A DNA stretch of 64,000 nt from Thalassospira sp. ER-Se-21-Dark (GTDB lineage Bacteria > Pseudomonadota > Alphaproteobacteria > Rhodospirillales > Thalassospiraceae), in NCBI RefSeq assembly GCF_017922435.1, contig NZ_VDEZ01000004.1, forward strand, positions 272,698 through 336,697. The letters run 5' to 3'. The notes under the pieces are model-generated. The model made no database searches. It was not told the DNA's origin and worked only from the letters and a program-made list of their open reading frames with translations. Shown one piece after another: positions 36,316 through 45,766 of this stretch. How positions within the stretch are numbered: position 1 is the stretch's first letter; every line of letters begins with the position of its first letter. A program made the position numbers and the translations under genes.

Positions 36316-36418
36316 GTCAGGTCATCCTGAAGGTTTGTCTTGTCGTGCATTTCAAACGCCAAAACGGGCAGCACCTGATGTGCTGCCCATTTCGGTTCGA
36401 TGAGTGTTTCTTCGCGTC

Positions 36419-38431
36419 CTAGAAATCGACCTTCGCCGAGATCAGGAAAGTGCGTCCGGGTTCGTGGAACGGTTCACTGATGCGCGTGCTGTCATAACCG
36501 GTTGTTGCGCGGTCGATGTAATCGCGATCAAGGATGTTCAGCGCATCCACACGCAGGGTAACTGCATCGTTCAACACTCCGGGGACCCATTCGGCATAGA
36601 GATTGGCAACGAAGTAGCTATCGAGTTTTTCGTTGCCGCGTTCTTCCGGACTGTCATCGGCAAGGGCGAATTCCGCATTGCCGCCAACGCGCAGCCCATA
36701 GCTATCAAAGCTGTGACCAGCATCGAAGTTGAACATGTCACCCATGATGACGCCCTGATAGGAGGCCTCGGTGCTCAGCGGGACGCCGCCGTCGGTTTTA
36801 ACGTTGGTGTGGGAATAGGTCAGGCGCGCAAAGCCCGGACCATAGGAATACATGGCAGACAGATTGACACCACGGGTATCGAGATCGACTGTCGAGTTAC
36901 GGGTCGCACTCGACAGATCGTGGGATTCATCGATCAGGTTGTAGAAAAGGTTTCCATCCAGCGTCCAGTCATCAAGCGCAAGGCGCGAACCGACCTTTGC
37001 GTTATAGGACCGCGAAGGGGCAAAACCGTCATAATTCCAGTTGCCACTGAATTCATAAATTGCTGACTCACCAAGCGGTAGGCCACCAAAGGTGGTCCCG
37101 GCACCACCGTATACCATCAACTGTTCGGTAAGGTCATATTCAGTGTTGGCATTGCCGCTCAGTCCGAATTCGGAAAAGTCTTCACCGGTCAGGCCTTCGA
37201 ACCATTGCTGATCGGCACGGCCGCCGAACGACACACGCCACTGATCGGTCAGGGACAGGCGGGCTTGCGAGAATGCGCCAATATCGGTCGAGGTTTCCGA
37301 ATAGTTACCGTTGCGCGGGGATCGGTTGTGATATCCGGTTGCCTCATCGCGATAGAAATCAATCCCGGCGGTGATGACACCATTATCGACTTCAAAATTG
37401 TTTGCGGCCTTGCCGTTGATGGACCGGATATCGGATTTGACGTGATAGAAGTTCGCACCACCCTGAAGGGCCGGAATGTTCAGAACCGTGCGGCTGTATG
37501 CCAGGCTGAATTCCGGATCAAACTGGCCAGACGGCATTTCATCTACATAGCTCACCCCAACCGAGGTATCGCGATAGGACAGCCATTGTGGCGCTGCGCC
37601 GTTGGCCAGAACCGCATAATTCGGGCGGGACGGGCGGACACCTTCATCTTCAAGATGGCTTGCGAACGCTTCGAAACGGCCGCCGTCATTGCCGGTAAAG
37701 GCAATCTTGCCCAGTCCGCTTTCGCTGCCATCGGCGGTACCAATCGCCTCATCACCTTCGCCGTCTTTGTAATTGCCCTGATTGCTGTTTTTCAGATACG
37801 CCAGCGCTTCAAACCCGTCTGACTGTCCAGCAACGGTTAGCCATTCGGCAAAGCCCTTGGTGTTTGAGTTGTACTGCAACTTGCCCCAGCCACCGAACGT
37901 GTCACCGGCTTCAAGAACGTCCCGGGCATCACGTGTTTCATAAGACATCGATCCGCCCAAGGCGTGTGGCCCGGCATCCGCCGGGGCGACACCGGATTCA
38001 ACATTAACCGATTTCAGCATCGCCGGATCAATGATAGCTGTTCCGATATGGTGGAAGCTTGAATCTACCTGACGTGCGCCATCAACCTGAACGTTGAGCT
38101 TGGTATTCTCGATACCCTGCACATAGACCTTCTGAACGATGGCGGTCGGGCCGCCGACTTCAACCGACGCGTCCGATGAAAAGACATCCTTGATCGTCTG
38201 CGGATTTTTACGATCCAGTTCGTCCTGGCCAATCGAAACACCACCGGGAAGGCCTTGTGCCGATTTGGCCGAAGCCGTGACTTCGAGGGGCTTGGTCACG
38301 GTTTCATCGTTGTTGGCCCCTTGGGCAAAGGTGATTGATGGCAAAACCGCAAGCGAAAAACCGGCAAGAACGGTCGTGCGCAAAAGGGCGCTGATCCGGG
38401 GCGATGGGGTTGGCGAGGGTGACTGTGGCAT
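36419..38431 (-). CDS. TonB-dependent outer-membrane receptor
   Basis: This protein has about 670 residues. A signal peptide (TTVLAGFSLAVLPSITFAQG) is followed by a TonB-box-like DETVTKPLEV. A plug domain comes next (LDRKNPQTIKDVFSSDASVE, later VNVESGVAPADAGPHALGGS), then a 22-strand-type barrel ending in the expected aromatic (LISAKVDF). It imports an iron chelate, haem or similar ligand; which one cannot be told. AGGA lies seven bases before the ATG at 38431 and too close to the one at 38437, so I use 38431. A Fur-type box at 38461 lies just upstream. Confidence 0.9.
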   Translation of the reverse strand: MPQSPSPTPSPRISALLRTTVLAGFSLAVLPSITFAQGANNDETVTKPLEVTASAKSAQGLPGGVSIGQDELDRKNPQTIKDVFSSDASVEVGGPTAIVQKVYVQGIENTKLNVQVDGARQVDSSFHHIGTAIIDPAMLKSVNVESGVAPADAGPHALGGSMSYETRDARDVLEAGDTFGGWGKLQYNSNTKGFAEWLTVAGQSDGFEALAYLKNSNQGNYKDGEGDEAIGTADGSESGLGKIAFTGNDGGRFEAFASHLEDEGVRPSRPNYAVLANGAAPQWLSYRDTSVGVSYVDEMPSGQFDPEFSLAYSRTVLNIPALQGGANFYHVKSDIRSINGKAANNFEVDNGVITAGIDFYRDEATGYHNRSPRNGNYSETSTDIGAFSQARLSLTDQWRVSFGGRADQQWFEGLTGEDFSEFGLSGNANTEYDLTEQLMVYGGAGTTFGGLPLGESAIYEFSGNWNYDGFAPSRSYNAKVGSRLALDDWTLDGNLFYNLIDESHDLSSATRNSTVDLDTRGVNLSAMYSYGPGFARLTYSHTNVKTDGGVPLSTEASYQGVIMGDMFNFDAGHSFDSYGLRVGGNAEFALADDSPEERGNEKLDSYFVANLYAEWVPGVLNDAVTLRVDALNILDRDYIDRATTGYDSTRISEPFHEPGRTFLISAKVDF

Positions 38432-38460
38432 GTTCATTTCCTGAGAAATATAATTGCAAA

Positions 38461-38475
38461 TGCGAATGATTGTGA
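38461..38475 (-). promoter_or_regulatory. Putative Fur-type iron box between receptor and regulator genes
   Basis: The plus strand reads TGCGAATGATTGTGA, a partial 7-1-7 palindrome, inside an AT-rich stretch (TTGCAAATGCGAATGATTG). It lies 30 bases before the receptor start and shares TGCGAATGA with the site at 25944-25958. Confidence 0.5.
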
Positions 38476-38630
38476 ATATTATTTTCGCAGGCGGGGATGC
38501 AACAGGAATGATGTTTGCCAAATCGCCGGACATGTTTGCGAAATCGTCAGCATGTCTTCGCATAGGCCATGCGGCGCCGATTGCATGTTCAAAGATGCTT
38601 TGTGACTTCAAAATGATGCAGGAGAGGTTT

Positions 38631-39641
38631 GTGGGGGTAACAGCACACCGGCAAATAACGCGGCGTGACTCTATTACCAGAAGCCATCTGGAAAAACGCG
38701 GCACCCTTATCAAGGAAACAGGCGAGCTCGGGAACGCCTTGGCAAGTCGCGGCGCGTTGATGAGCGGGCGCATGTCATTTAGCGATACGCAGTCGTTTCT
38801 TGATATTCACACATCTGACACGATGGAGATGAAGGATGCCATCGCCGACTATCATGTCGGCGCGGCCGTAAAGGTTGCCATTATGCTGAAGGGACGGTTG
38901 CAGGCCGAGTTTGATGGTGTGCCGGTTGATCTTGACGCACGTGCCCACCCGGTTGGCTTTGTCTTGGCGGTGCCGCAACCCTCCAAGGTCAGGCGTTATA
39001 TCCACAAAGGCAGCGAAATCAGCAAGGTGATGATTTCGGCACAGTTTGACTGGGTCTTGCGCCAGCTTGGCAAGTCACCGGCCCGCTATCGCGAAATCGC
39101 CGACTTCTTCAATGCGGGCATTTCTGTGCGCAGCTGGCGGCCGTCACGCCGGGTGCTCGCACTTGCTGATCAGTTGATCTATCCGCACGCAACGGATCCG
39201 CTTATGCGCGAGCTGTATGAAGAAAGTCGCGGGTTGGAGATTTTTGCCGAAGCACTTTCCGCCATTCAGAACGGTGCGGACCAAACGGCGACGCTTGGCA
39301 AAAATTCCGGCCCGGATGCGCTGGATCGGCATCATCGTGCACAGGAAATCCGAGATTTCATTCTGGCCAGTGACCCGGAACAGCAAACTCTTCCGACCAT
39401 TGCCGCCGCCATCGGGATCAGTGTCGCCAGCATGCAGCGCATCTTCAAGGATGCCTATGGCATGACGGTAAAGGATTTCATCCGTGAAAGCCGTCTTGTC
39501 GCGGCCCGCGATGCCATGGAAAAGGACGGCCTGACGATTGCGCAGGCCGCCTGGGCGGCGGGCTATAAAAGCCCGGCCAATTTCGCAACCGCCTTCAAGC
39601 GTGTGTTTGGCATCACACCGTCCGAGGCACGCGACCGCTAG
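38631..39641 (+). CDS. AraC-family regulator, PchR-like
   Basis: This protein has about 336 residues. The C-terminal 100 carry the AraC helix-turn-helix pair (PTIAAAIGISVASMQRIFKD, then AQAAWAAGYKSPANFATAFKRVFGITPSEA). The N-terminal sensor part (YHVGAAVKVAIMLKGRLQAE) resembles PchR-type regulators that detect siderophores. It is divergent from the TonB-dependent receptor, so it likely activates the receptor when the ligand is present. The start is uncertain: the GTG at 38631 follows GGAG by six bases; an ATG at 38763 is a later option. Confidence 0.83.
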   Translation: MGVTAHRQITRRDSITRSHLEKRGTLIKETGELGNALASRGALMSGRMSFSDTQSFLDIHTSDTMEMKDAIADYHVGAAVKVAIMLKGRLQAEFDGVPVDLDARAHPVGFVLAVPQPSKVRRYIHKGSEISKVMISAQFDWVLRQLGKSPARYREIADFFNAGISVRSWRPSRRVLALADQLIYPHATDPLMRELYEESRGLEIFAEALSAIQNGADQTATLGKNSGPDALDRHHRAQEIRDFILASDPEQQTLPTIAAAIGISVASMQRIFKDAYGMTVKDFIRESRLVAARDAMEKDGLTIAQAAWAAGYKSPANFATAFKRVFGITPSEARDR

Positions 39642-39687
39642 CAACTGGCATAAGCAGCGCGGCCTCGGGGTGAGGTGGTGTTTGATC

Positions 39688-41010
39688 CTATGATGTCAGC
39701 TTCGTGATGAAGGCATCGACATCTGACCGCAGTTTTTCGGAATTCTGCTTAAGCATGCGTGAGACGTCCGAGACGTTTTGTGCCACCGTGCTGGTGCGTT
39801 GTGCGGTGCCATTGACGGTTTCCAGGCTGCCGTTCACATCGCGATTGGCCGATGATACCGCGTTGATATTGCCACTGATTTCGGTGGTGGCGGCGGCCTG
39901 TTGTTCGACGGCTGCGGAGATGGCGGTGACGGAATCAACGATGTTGCTGATCTGGCCGGCCACCCCGTGAATGGCATTCACCGCGGCAACCGTGCTTTGC
40001 TGCACATTGTTGATTTGTGCTGTGATATCGCCGGTGGCCTTCGCGGTCTGATTGGCAAGGTTTTTGACCTCGCTTGCGACCACGGCAAAGCCTTTGCCTG
40101 CTTCGCCGGCACGGGCAGCCTCGATCGTGGCATTCAGGGCCAGAAGGTTGGTTTGGCTCGCGATCTTGTCAATCAGGTCAACGACAGTGCCGATTTGCTC
40201 GGCGGCGGCATTGAGGGTTTCGATCGTGTCTGATGTTTGTTGTACAGAAACTTCAACTTCGTTGGAAATCGTCGAGGCTCGCGAAACCTGGCTTGAGATT
40301 TCGCGAATGGAGCTATCAAGTTCTTCCGCCGCACCGGCAACCGTGGTGGCATTATCGGCAGACAGTTCAGCAGCACCGCGCGCCTTTTCAACTTCGCCCT
40401 GGGTTTCCTGCATGCTGGCCAACAGGGTTTCAGATGCCTGTGACATATCTTCGGCAGAGCTTGAAACGGCGGAAACAACCGTTCCGATGGTTTTTTCAAA
40501 CTCGTCGGACATTTGCTGAAGTTTGTCGGCATAGGTCTTTTGCGTTTCTTCGTAATAGACCGTAATCGCCATTTCGACATCGATCAGCAACGCATTGGTC
40601 GAGCCGATGATCATCAACGGCAATTGTGAATCACGACTGAAATTTTTGCACAGCACAGCGGTGATTTCGCCAAGCATGAAGTTATAGGCCGAAACATATG
40701 CTTCGGGCGTCAGGCCAATCCGTTCGTGGGCCTTACCGATGCGGCGCACGTCGTCGTAAAAGGATTGATCGAATGCGCCGTCAAAAAGTTTGGCCCAGTG
40801 TTTGGCCTGGGCATTCTTCAGACGATCAATGTTTGACGGATCTCCGATAATTTTTGCCAGAGCCGCGTTATTCATCACCTTATGGTAAAACTGATCAAGC
40901 ATGCCCGGCAGGTTTTTTTCAATCACTGGCCATGCGCGTTTGAGCTGTTTTATTTTAGGTTCGTCCAGTCCGATGAAGTCGAGACGGCTTTTCAGTTCAG
41001 GATGTACCAC
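39688..41010 (-). CDS. Globin-coupled methyl-accepting chemotaxis protein (HemAT-like)
   Basis: This soluble chemoreceptor has about 440 residues. Residues 1-170 fit a sensor globin: the [20 protein letters not shown] segment and [21 protein letters not shown], where His95 is the expected proximal haem ligand. The C-terminal part is the MCP signalling domain with a canonical tip ([20 protein letters not shown]). No membrane helix is present. By analogy to HemAT it should sense oxygen and steer aerotaxis through CheA/CheW. The GTG at 41010 has GGGGGA six bases upstream, better than the TTG at 41034. Confidence 0.92.
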   Translation of the reverse strand: MVHPELKSRLDFIGLDEPKIKQLKRAWPVIEKNLPGMLDQFYHKVMNNAALAKIIGDPSNIDRLKNAQAKHWAKLFDGAFDQSFYDDVRRIGKAHERIGLTPEAYVSAYNFMLGEITAVLCKNFSRDSQLPLMIIGSTNALLIDVEMAITVYYEETQKTYADKLQQMSDEFEKTIGTVVSAVSSSAEDMSQASETLLASMQETQGEVEKARGAAELSADNATTVAGAAEELDSSIREISSQVSRASTISNEVEVSVQQTSDTIETLNAAAEQIGTVVDLIDKIASQTNLLALNATIEAARAGEAGKGFAVVASEVKNLANQTAKATGDITAQINNVQQSTVAAVNAIHGVAGQISNIVDSVTAISAAVEQQAAATTEISGNINAVSSANRDVNGSLETVNGTAQRTSTVAQNVSDVSRMLKQNSEKLRSDVDAFITKLTS

Positions 41011-41251
41011 TTTTGATCCCCCAAGAAACAACAAGCAATGTGAACACTTAAAAGATGTTGTTTCTTTAGGTTGGATCTGAATGGTCTAGTTTAACTATCC
41101 AAAAGGTTAGTTTGGTGCAATTTTATGTAATTAAAATACTGTTTCCATGTGTTAAATTACGCGGATAAAGAGAAAAAACAGAAAAGATTTCTCATTTCCC
41201 GATCTGCTGCGTCATAGGGGTCCTTATACCATTGGTTGAATGGAGGCTCCT

Positions 41252-41752
41252 ATGCCAATCAATGCCACGCAGCTTCGCACCCTTGTCGTCAAACCGGTTC
41301 TGGCGGCCCTTGGATTGCCTGCGTCAGATGTCGCGGAAAATCTGATCATGGGCACAGCCGCCCATGAAAGTCATCTGGGCGATTATATTGAACAGGTTGG
41401 CGGTGGTCCGGCGCTGGGAATTTTCCAGATGGAACCGGCAACCTTGCATGATTGTTATGAAAACTATCTTGATTACCGGGCGGACCTGAAAGCCAAAGTG
41501 GACGGGTTTCTTGCCCCGCAGCCAGCACAAGCAGACGGTACGCCCGACAAGGACGCACAACTGGCGACCAATCTGGCCTATGCCACGGCGCTTTGTCGTA
41601 TTCGCTACTACCGGGCACCAGCCGCGATGCCGACCGATCCCAACGACGTCAACGGGCTGGCAGCCTATTGGAAGCAATATTACAACACGCCGCTTGGGGC
41701 GGGCACGGTTGAACAGTTCGTCGCCGATTACAATCGCTACCTTGGGTCGTAA
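41252..41752 (+). CDS. Lysozyme/transglycosylase-like protein of uncertain function
   Basis: This 166-residue protein (MPINATQLRTLVVKPVLAAL at the start) contains GTAAHESHLGDYIEQVGGG and ALGIFQMEPATLHD. That is a Glu followed by a GxFQM-type segment as in SLT/lysozyme folds, so it may cut peptidoglycan. It has no signal peptide and resembles single phage-type muramidase-like proteins, but no phage genes are near. GGAGG at 41242-41246 fixes the ATG at 41252. It stands alone between a chemoreceptor and the TRAP binding proteins. Confidence 0.65.
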   Translation: MPINATQLRTLVVKPVLAALGLPASDVAENLIMGTAAHESHLGDYIEQVGGGPALGIFQMEPATLHDCYENYLDYRADLKAKVDGFLAPQPAQADGTPDKDAQLATNLAYATALCRIRYYRAPAAMPTDPNDVNGLAAYWKQYYNTPLGAGTVEQFVADYNRYLGS

Positions 41753-41919
41753 GACACAGTTGGCGGACTGAAGGGCAGCATTCCGTAGCGGCAAGAAAAA
41801 ATATTTCCTGATTTCGGCAAAAATAGTGGAAAAGGACAGTCGTTTTAGACAAAATTCCCCTCCGCAAGTTGGTGGTTGCGCAAAAAACCACCAAAACACA
41901 AGAATTTAAGGGGATCGGA

Positions 41920-43011
41920 ATGAAACGTCGTCAGTTTCTAAAAGGGGCCGGACTGGGTGCGGGTGCAGTTGCTGCCTCGGTTGCAGCACCGGCTGTTGTA
42001 TCCGCACAGGAAACGCTGAATTGGCGCATGGTGATGCCATGGCCAAAAGGAACCCCGGGACTTGGCACCAATGCCGAAAAGTTCGCCGCCATGGTCAAGG
42101 AGATGTCGGCTGGTCGTCTGAACATCACCATCTATGGTGCCGGTGAACTGGTGCCGCCGTTCGAATGCATGGATGCCGTCGAACAGGGTGTCGCCGAAAT
42201 GGCGCACGGTACCCCGTATTACTGGCAGGGCAAAAACCCGGCCCTTAACTTCTTCTCGACCATCCCGTTCGGTCTGACCGCGTGGGAGCTTTCAAGCTGG
42301 ATCCGCTTTGGCGATGGTCAGAAGCTTTGGGAAGAAGCTTACGAAGAATTCAACGTTGTGCCGTTCTATGCCGGTAACTCTGGCATGCAGGCTGGCGGCT
42401 GGTTCAACAAGGAAATCAATTCGCTTGATGACCTGCAGGGCCTTAAAATGCGCTATGCCGGTCTTGGCGGCGAAGCCATGCGCCGTGCCGGTGCCAACGC
42501 GACCATGATCCCGCCGGGTGAAATCCTGCCAGCGATGCAGTCGGGTGCGATTGACGCGGCCGAATGGGTTGGCCCGTGGAACGATATGGCGTTTGGTCTG
42601 TATCAGGTTGCCAAATACTACTACACCCCGGCCTTCCACGAACCTGGTCCGGGTCTTGAGATCTTTGTTGGCAAGGACAAGTTTAACGCGCTGACACCGG
42701 ATCTGCAGGCGATCATTCGCTTTGCCGCACAGGCGATTGCCGAAAATACCCTTGCCGACTTCACCTTTAACAACATCCAGTCCTATCAGCCGCTGATCGA
42801 CAAGGGTGTTGAGGTGCGTCAGTTCCCCGATGAAGTCATCATGGCGCTGGCCGAACATTCCAAGGCAGCTGTTGATGAAATTGCTGGCCAGAACGACCTC
42901 GCTGGCCGGATTGCTGCAAGCTACCTTGACCTCGTTAAAAAAGCTGCACGTTACGGCAAGGAGTTCGAGGCAACCGGTCTGATGCACCGTGCAAAGGTCT
43001 GGGGCTACTAA
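41920..43011 (+). CDS. TRAP transporter DctP-type binding protein (TakP-like), copy 1
   Basis: This 363-residue protein has a twin-arginine signal (MKRRQFLKGAGLGAGAVAAS) and a DctP fold. WRMVMPWPKGTPGLG, YGAGELVPPFECMDAVEQG, NSGMQAGGWFNKEINSLDDL and AIDAAEWVGPWNDM match the TakP/2-oxo-acid subgroup. It should bind an organic acid anion in the periplasm. AGGGG lies before the ATG at 41920; the frame opens 51 bases earlier. The paralogue at 43271 follows behind a terminator. No DctQ or DctM membrane gene is in this window, so the permease is elsewhere or shared. Confidence 0.9.
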   Translation: MKRRQFLKGAGLGAGAVAASVAAPAVVSAQETLNWRMVMPWPKGTPGLGTNAEKFAAMVKEMSAGRLNITIYGAGELVPPFECMDAVEQGVAEMAHGTPYYWQGKNPALNFFSTIPFGLTAWELSSWIRFGDGQKLWEEAYEEFNVVPFYAGNSGMQAGGWFNKEINSLDDLQGLKMRYAGLGGEAMRRAGANATMIPPGEILPAMQSGAIDAAEWVGPWNDMAFGLYQVAKYYYTPAFHEPGPGLEIFVGKDKFNALTPDLQAIIRFAAQAIAENTLADFTFNNIQSYQPLIDKGVEVRQFPDEVIMALAEHSKAAVDEIAGQNDLAGRIAASYLDLVKKAARYGKEFEATGLMHRAKVWGY

Positions 43012-43058
43012 GACCCGCCTTTAAATCTTTATCGGACCCTCGGTTCGATCCCCGGTCA

Positions 43059-43086
43059 GGGACTGCCATTCTGGCAGTCCCTTTTT
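43059..43086 (+). terminator. Terminator between the two TRAP binding-protein genes
   Basis: GGGACTGCC pairs perfectly with GGCAGTCCC around ATTCT, followed by five T. The two paralogues are therefore separate transcripts. Confidence 0.92.
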
Positions 43087-43270
43087 GTTTGGCTCTATGG
43101 TTGAAAATTTATCGATGAAATGTCGATGTCATGCGCTCAGTGCGATGCTGCATCCCGCAATCGTTAATTGTTGCCTGCGCCAAAAACCGTAACTTTGGGC
43201 CCAAACAAGGTTACGAAATTATCTTCGTAAGCTTTTTACGCAAAATTTTACCAATATTGGGAGCCCCACA

Positions 43271-44371
43271 ATGAAACGTCGCGCGTTTCTGGGCGGTGCA
43301 GGCGTTGCCGCAGGCGCATTTGCCGCTACTGCCGCTGCACCATCAATCGTCAAAGCAAATGAAACCATCAACTGGCGCATGGTCATGCCCTGGCCGAAAG
43401 GAACCCCGGGCCTTGGTGCGAACGGCGAACTGTTTGCCGAACGTGTCAACAAGATGTCGGGCGGTCGCCTGAACATCACCGTTTACGGCGCGGGTGAACT
43501 TGTCCCGGCCCTTGAATGCATGGATGCGGTCGAGCAGGGCGTTGCCGATCTTGCGCACTCCACCCCGTATTACTGGTTTGGCAAGGACCCGGCTGTTTCA
43601 TTCTTCACCACCACTCCGTTCGGTCTGATGGGCTGGGAGCTTTCCGGTTGGCTGCGCTTTGGCGGTGGTCAGGCGCTCTGGGACGAGCTTTATGCCCAGT
43701 TCAACGTCAAGCCGTTCCTGGCGGGTAACACAGGCCTTCAGGCCGGTGGCTGGTTTAACAAGGAAATCAACTCGGTTGACGACCTCAAAGGCCTTAAGGT
43801 CCGTTATGCCGGTATCGGTGGCGAAGCCATGCGCCGTCTGGGTGCAACCCCGTCGCTTCTGCCGGCTGCCGACATCCTGCCGAGCTTGCAGTCAGGTGCG
43901 ATTGACGCAGCCGAGTGGGTTGGTCCGTGGAACGATTATGCCTTTGGCCTCGCATCGGTTGCCAAATACTACTACACCCCGGCATTCGCCGAGCCGGGTT
44001 CGGGCATCGAAGTCTTCATCAACAAGGACAAGTTTGCCGAATTACCCGAAGACCTTCAGGAAATCGTCGCCGTTGCCGCACAGGCCAATGCCGAACAGAC
44101 CCTGTCGGATTTCGCATTCAACAATATTCAGTCCTATCAGGCGATCCTTGAAAAAGGCACCGAGATCCGTCACTTCAATGACGATCTGATCAATGCCTTT
44201 GCGAAGGCCTCCAAAGAAGCGCTTGAAGAAATTGCTGCGAAGAATGAACTCACCGGTCGCATTTATGCGTCCGTGATGGATTTCGCCAAGAAAGCCGCGC
44301 CCTATGGCAAGGAATTCGAGGCAACCGCACTTAACCAGCGCGCCAATGTTTTTGCCAACAGCACTTACTAA
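43271..44371 (+). CDS. TRAP transporter DctP-type binding protein (TakP-like), copy 2
   Basis: This 366-residue protein is a close paralogue of the one at 41920, with a twin-arginine signal (MKRRAFLGGAGVAAGAFAAT). It shares WRMVMPWPKGTPGLG, YGAGELVPALECMDAVEQG, NTGLQAGGWFNKEINSVDDL and AIDAAEWVGPWNDY. The main differences lie in loops around the ligand and in the C-terminal tail, so the two probably differ in ligand range or regulation. Its own promoter must lie in the 185 bases after the terminator at 43086. No permease gene is adjacent. Confidence 0.9.
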   Translation: MKRRAFLGGAGVAAGAFAATAAAPSIVKANETINWRMVMPWPKGTPGLGANGELFAERVNKMSGGRLNITVYGAGELVPALECMDAVEQGVADLAHSTPYYWFGKDPAVSFFTTTPFGLMGWELSGWLRFGGGQALWDELYAQFNVKPFLAGNTGLQAGGWFNKEINSVDDLKGLKVRYAGIGGEAMRRLGATPSLLPAADILPSLQSGAIDAAEWVGPWNDYAFGLASVAKYYYTPAFAEPGSGIEVFINKDKFAELPEDLQEIVAVAAQANAEQTLSDFAFNNIQSYQAILEKGTEIRHFNDDLINAFAKASKEALEEIAAKNELTGRIYASVMDFAKKAAPYGKEFEATALNQRANVFANSTY

Positions 44372-44390
44372 GCCATCAGGTTTTGAAAGA

Positions 44391-44422
44391 AAAAGGCCGG
44401 CGTCACATGACGTCGGCCTTTT
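44391..44422. terminator. Bidirectional terminator after the second TRAP gene
   Basis: AAAAGGCCGGCGTC pairs with GACGTCGGCCTTTT with one G-T, flanked by A and T runs. It separates convergent genes. Confidence 0.87.
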
Positions 44423-44435
44423 ATTTTGGGCGGGC

Positions 44436-45095
44436 CTAGTCCATATGTTCGACCTCAAGCGGGAATAGATGGCGATAGGGCTTGGCATCCGCGATGCACC
44501 GGGCAAAGGATGGGCGTTCCATCAGCCGGTCACGTAGCGCGTGGACATGGCGATATTTGCGATCAATCGGATGGGTCCAGTGCGCATAAAACAGGGCGGG
44601 TCCCGCCGCACAATCGGCAAGACTGAAATCCTCACCCGCAGCCCAAGTGCGATCAGCCATCCTGTCATTAAGCCAGCCATAGGATGTTTCAAGCAGGTCA
44701 ATCGCCTTGTTAACCCCATAAGCATCCCGGTCCTTTGCATCACGCAGAACGTCGAATACGACAGTCATTTGCGGGGTTGAGATGTAATTGTCAAAGAACC
44801 GGTCCATAAAGCGTGCTTCAAGCGCCAGGGCCCGATCGCGCGGCACAAGGTCATGCCCGCTGTTATGATGCAGGTCGATATGTTCGATGATGATGCTGCT
44901 TTCCATGATGGTATGGCCGCTATCGATGATGACCGGCATGCGTTTGAGACGCCAGATTTCCTCAAACTCCGCCATGATTTCCGGGTCTTCGAAGTCAATC
45001 TTGCGCAGGTCGTGGTCAACGCTGTGTTCGTGAAACGCGATCAAGGCCTTTTGGCAATAGGCAGAAAAGTGATGGCCATAGAATGTGATGGGCAT
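44436..45095 (-). CDS. Glutathione S-transferase family protein
   Basis: This 219-residue protein has a thioredoxin-like N-domain (ITFYGHHFSAYCQKALIAFH), the cis-Pro region RLKRMPVIIDSGHTIMESSIIIEHI that binds glutathione, and a helical C-domain (TWAAGEDFSLADCAAGPALFY). The family conjugates glutathione to electrophiles or isomerises substrates; this member's substrate is unknown. It is divergent from an HxlR regulator with an operator-like inverted repeat in between, so it is probably induced by electrophilic stress. That last step is an inference. Confidence 0.9.
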   Translation of the reverse strand: MPITFYGHHFSAYCQKALIAFHEHSVDHDLRKIDFEDPEIMAEFEEIWRLKRMPVIIDSGHTIMESSIIIEHIDLHHNSGHDLVPRDRALALEARFMDRFFDNYISTPQMTVVFDVLRDAKDRDAYGVNKAIDLLETSYGWLNDRMADRTWAAGEDFSLADCAAGPALFYAHWTHPIDRKYRHVHALRDRLMERPSFARCIADAKPYRHLFPLEVEHMD

Positions 45096-45118
45096 GGTGG
45101 CCTCCCGTTATGATGAAA

Positions 45119-45178
45119 ACTGATTGCATAATGCAACCAGTTGCCTTTTAACAAAACCGATCCTATTTTGCAACCAGT
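45119..45178. promoter_or_regulatory. Candidate HxlR operator repeats
   Basis: ACTGATTGCA at 45119-45128 and TGCAACCAGT at 45132-45141 form a 10-3-10 inverted repeat with one mismatch. A third, exact TGCAACCAGT lies at 45169-45178. They fill the promoter space between the divergent GST and HxlR genes. Confidence 0.6.
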
Positions 45179-45199
45179 GTGAAAAAGGATGCTTTGGGA

Positions 45200-45697
45200 A
45201 TGGATCAGCACCGTTCGGGATGCCCTATTAATCTGACATTGGAAGTTCTTGGTGATCGCTGGAGCCTGATCGTCATTCGCGACGTGATGTTTGGCAATCG
45301 CCGCCATTTCCGCGAACTGCTTGGCCAGTCTGAAGAAGGCATTGCCTCAAACATCCTTTCGACCCGTTTGAAACGACTGGTCGCAGAAGGTTTGTTGTTC
45401 AAATCTCCTGATCCAAGCCACGCGCAAAAATCGATCTATAGCCTGAGTGAACCGGCAATCGAGCTTGTCCCGCTTTTGGTGCAAATGGGGGCGTGGGGAA
45501 GGCGGCATACGCCGGTGTCAAAGGAACTGTCGATCCGTGCCCAATTGCTCGAAGATGGCGGAACAATCATGTGGCAGCGTTTCATGGATGAGCTGCGCCA
45601 TATCCATCTTGGTGCGCCCAAACCGGCCAAATCAGTCCTTGAAGAACTTCAAGATGCCTATCTGCGCGTGGTGGCCGAAGAAGCCGCCTCATCCTGA
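45200..45697 (+). CDS. HxlR-family transcriptional regulator
   Basis: This 165-residue winged-helix protein opens with the family Cys (MDQHRSGCPINLTLEVLGDR), followed by WSLIVIRDVMFGNRRHFREL and the recognition helix region ASNILSTRLKRLVAEGLLFK. Cys7 is at the position used by YodB/HypR-type members to sense quinones or disulfide stress. The ATG at 45200 has AAGGA ten bases upstream; a GTG at 45179 would overlap the third operator repeat. It probably represses the divergent GST gene and itself. Confidence 0.88.
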   Translation: MDQHRSGCPINLTLEVLGDRWSLIVIRDVMFGNRRHFRELLGQSEEGIASNILSTRLKRLVAEGLLFKSPDPSHAQKSIYSLSEPAIELVPLLVQMGAWGRRHTPVSKELSIRAQLLEDGGTIMWQRFMDELRHIHLGAPKPAKSVLEELQDAYLRVVAEEAASS

Positions 45698-45714
45698 ACG
45701 CAGATAAAAGAAAA

Positions 45715-45730
45715 GGGTGCCGAGGCACCC
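45715..45730 (-). terminator. Terminator after the minus-strand gene at 45767
   Basis: On the minus strand GGGTGC pairs with GCACCC around CTCG and is followed by TTTTCTTTT. Confidence 0.78.
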
Positions 45731-45766
45731 TGATCTGAAGTCATCAAAATCGGCGTTCGTCTGTGC

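Noticed and set aside
41252..41752. Prophage remnant suggested by the lysozyme-like gene
   Set aside because: No integrase, capsid, tail or holin gene is near, and base composition is normal.
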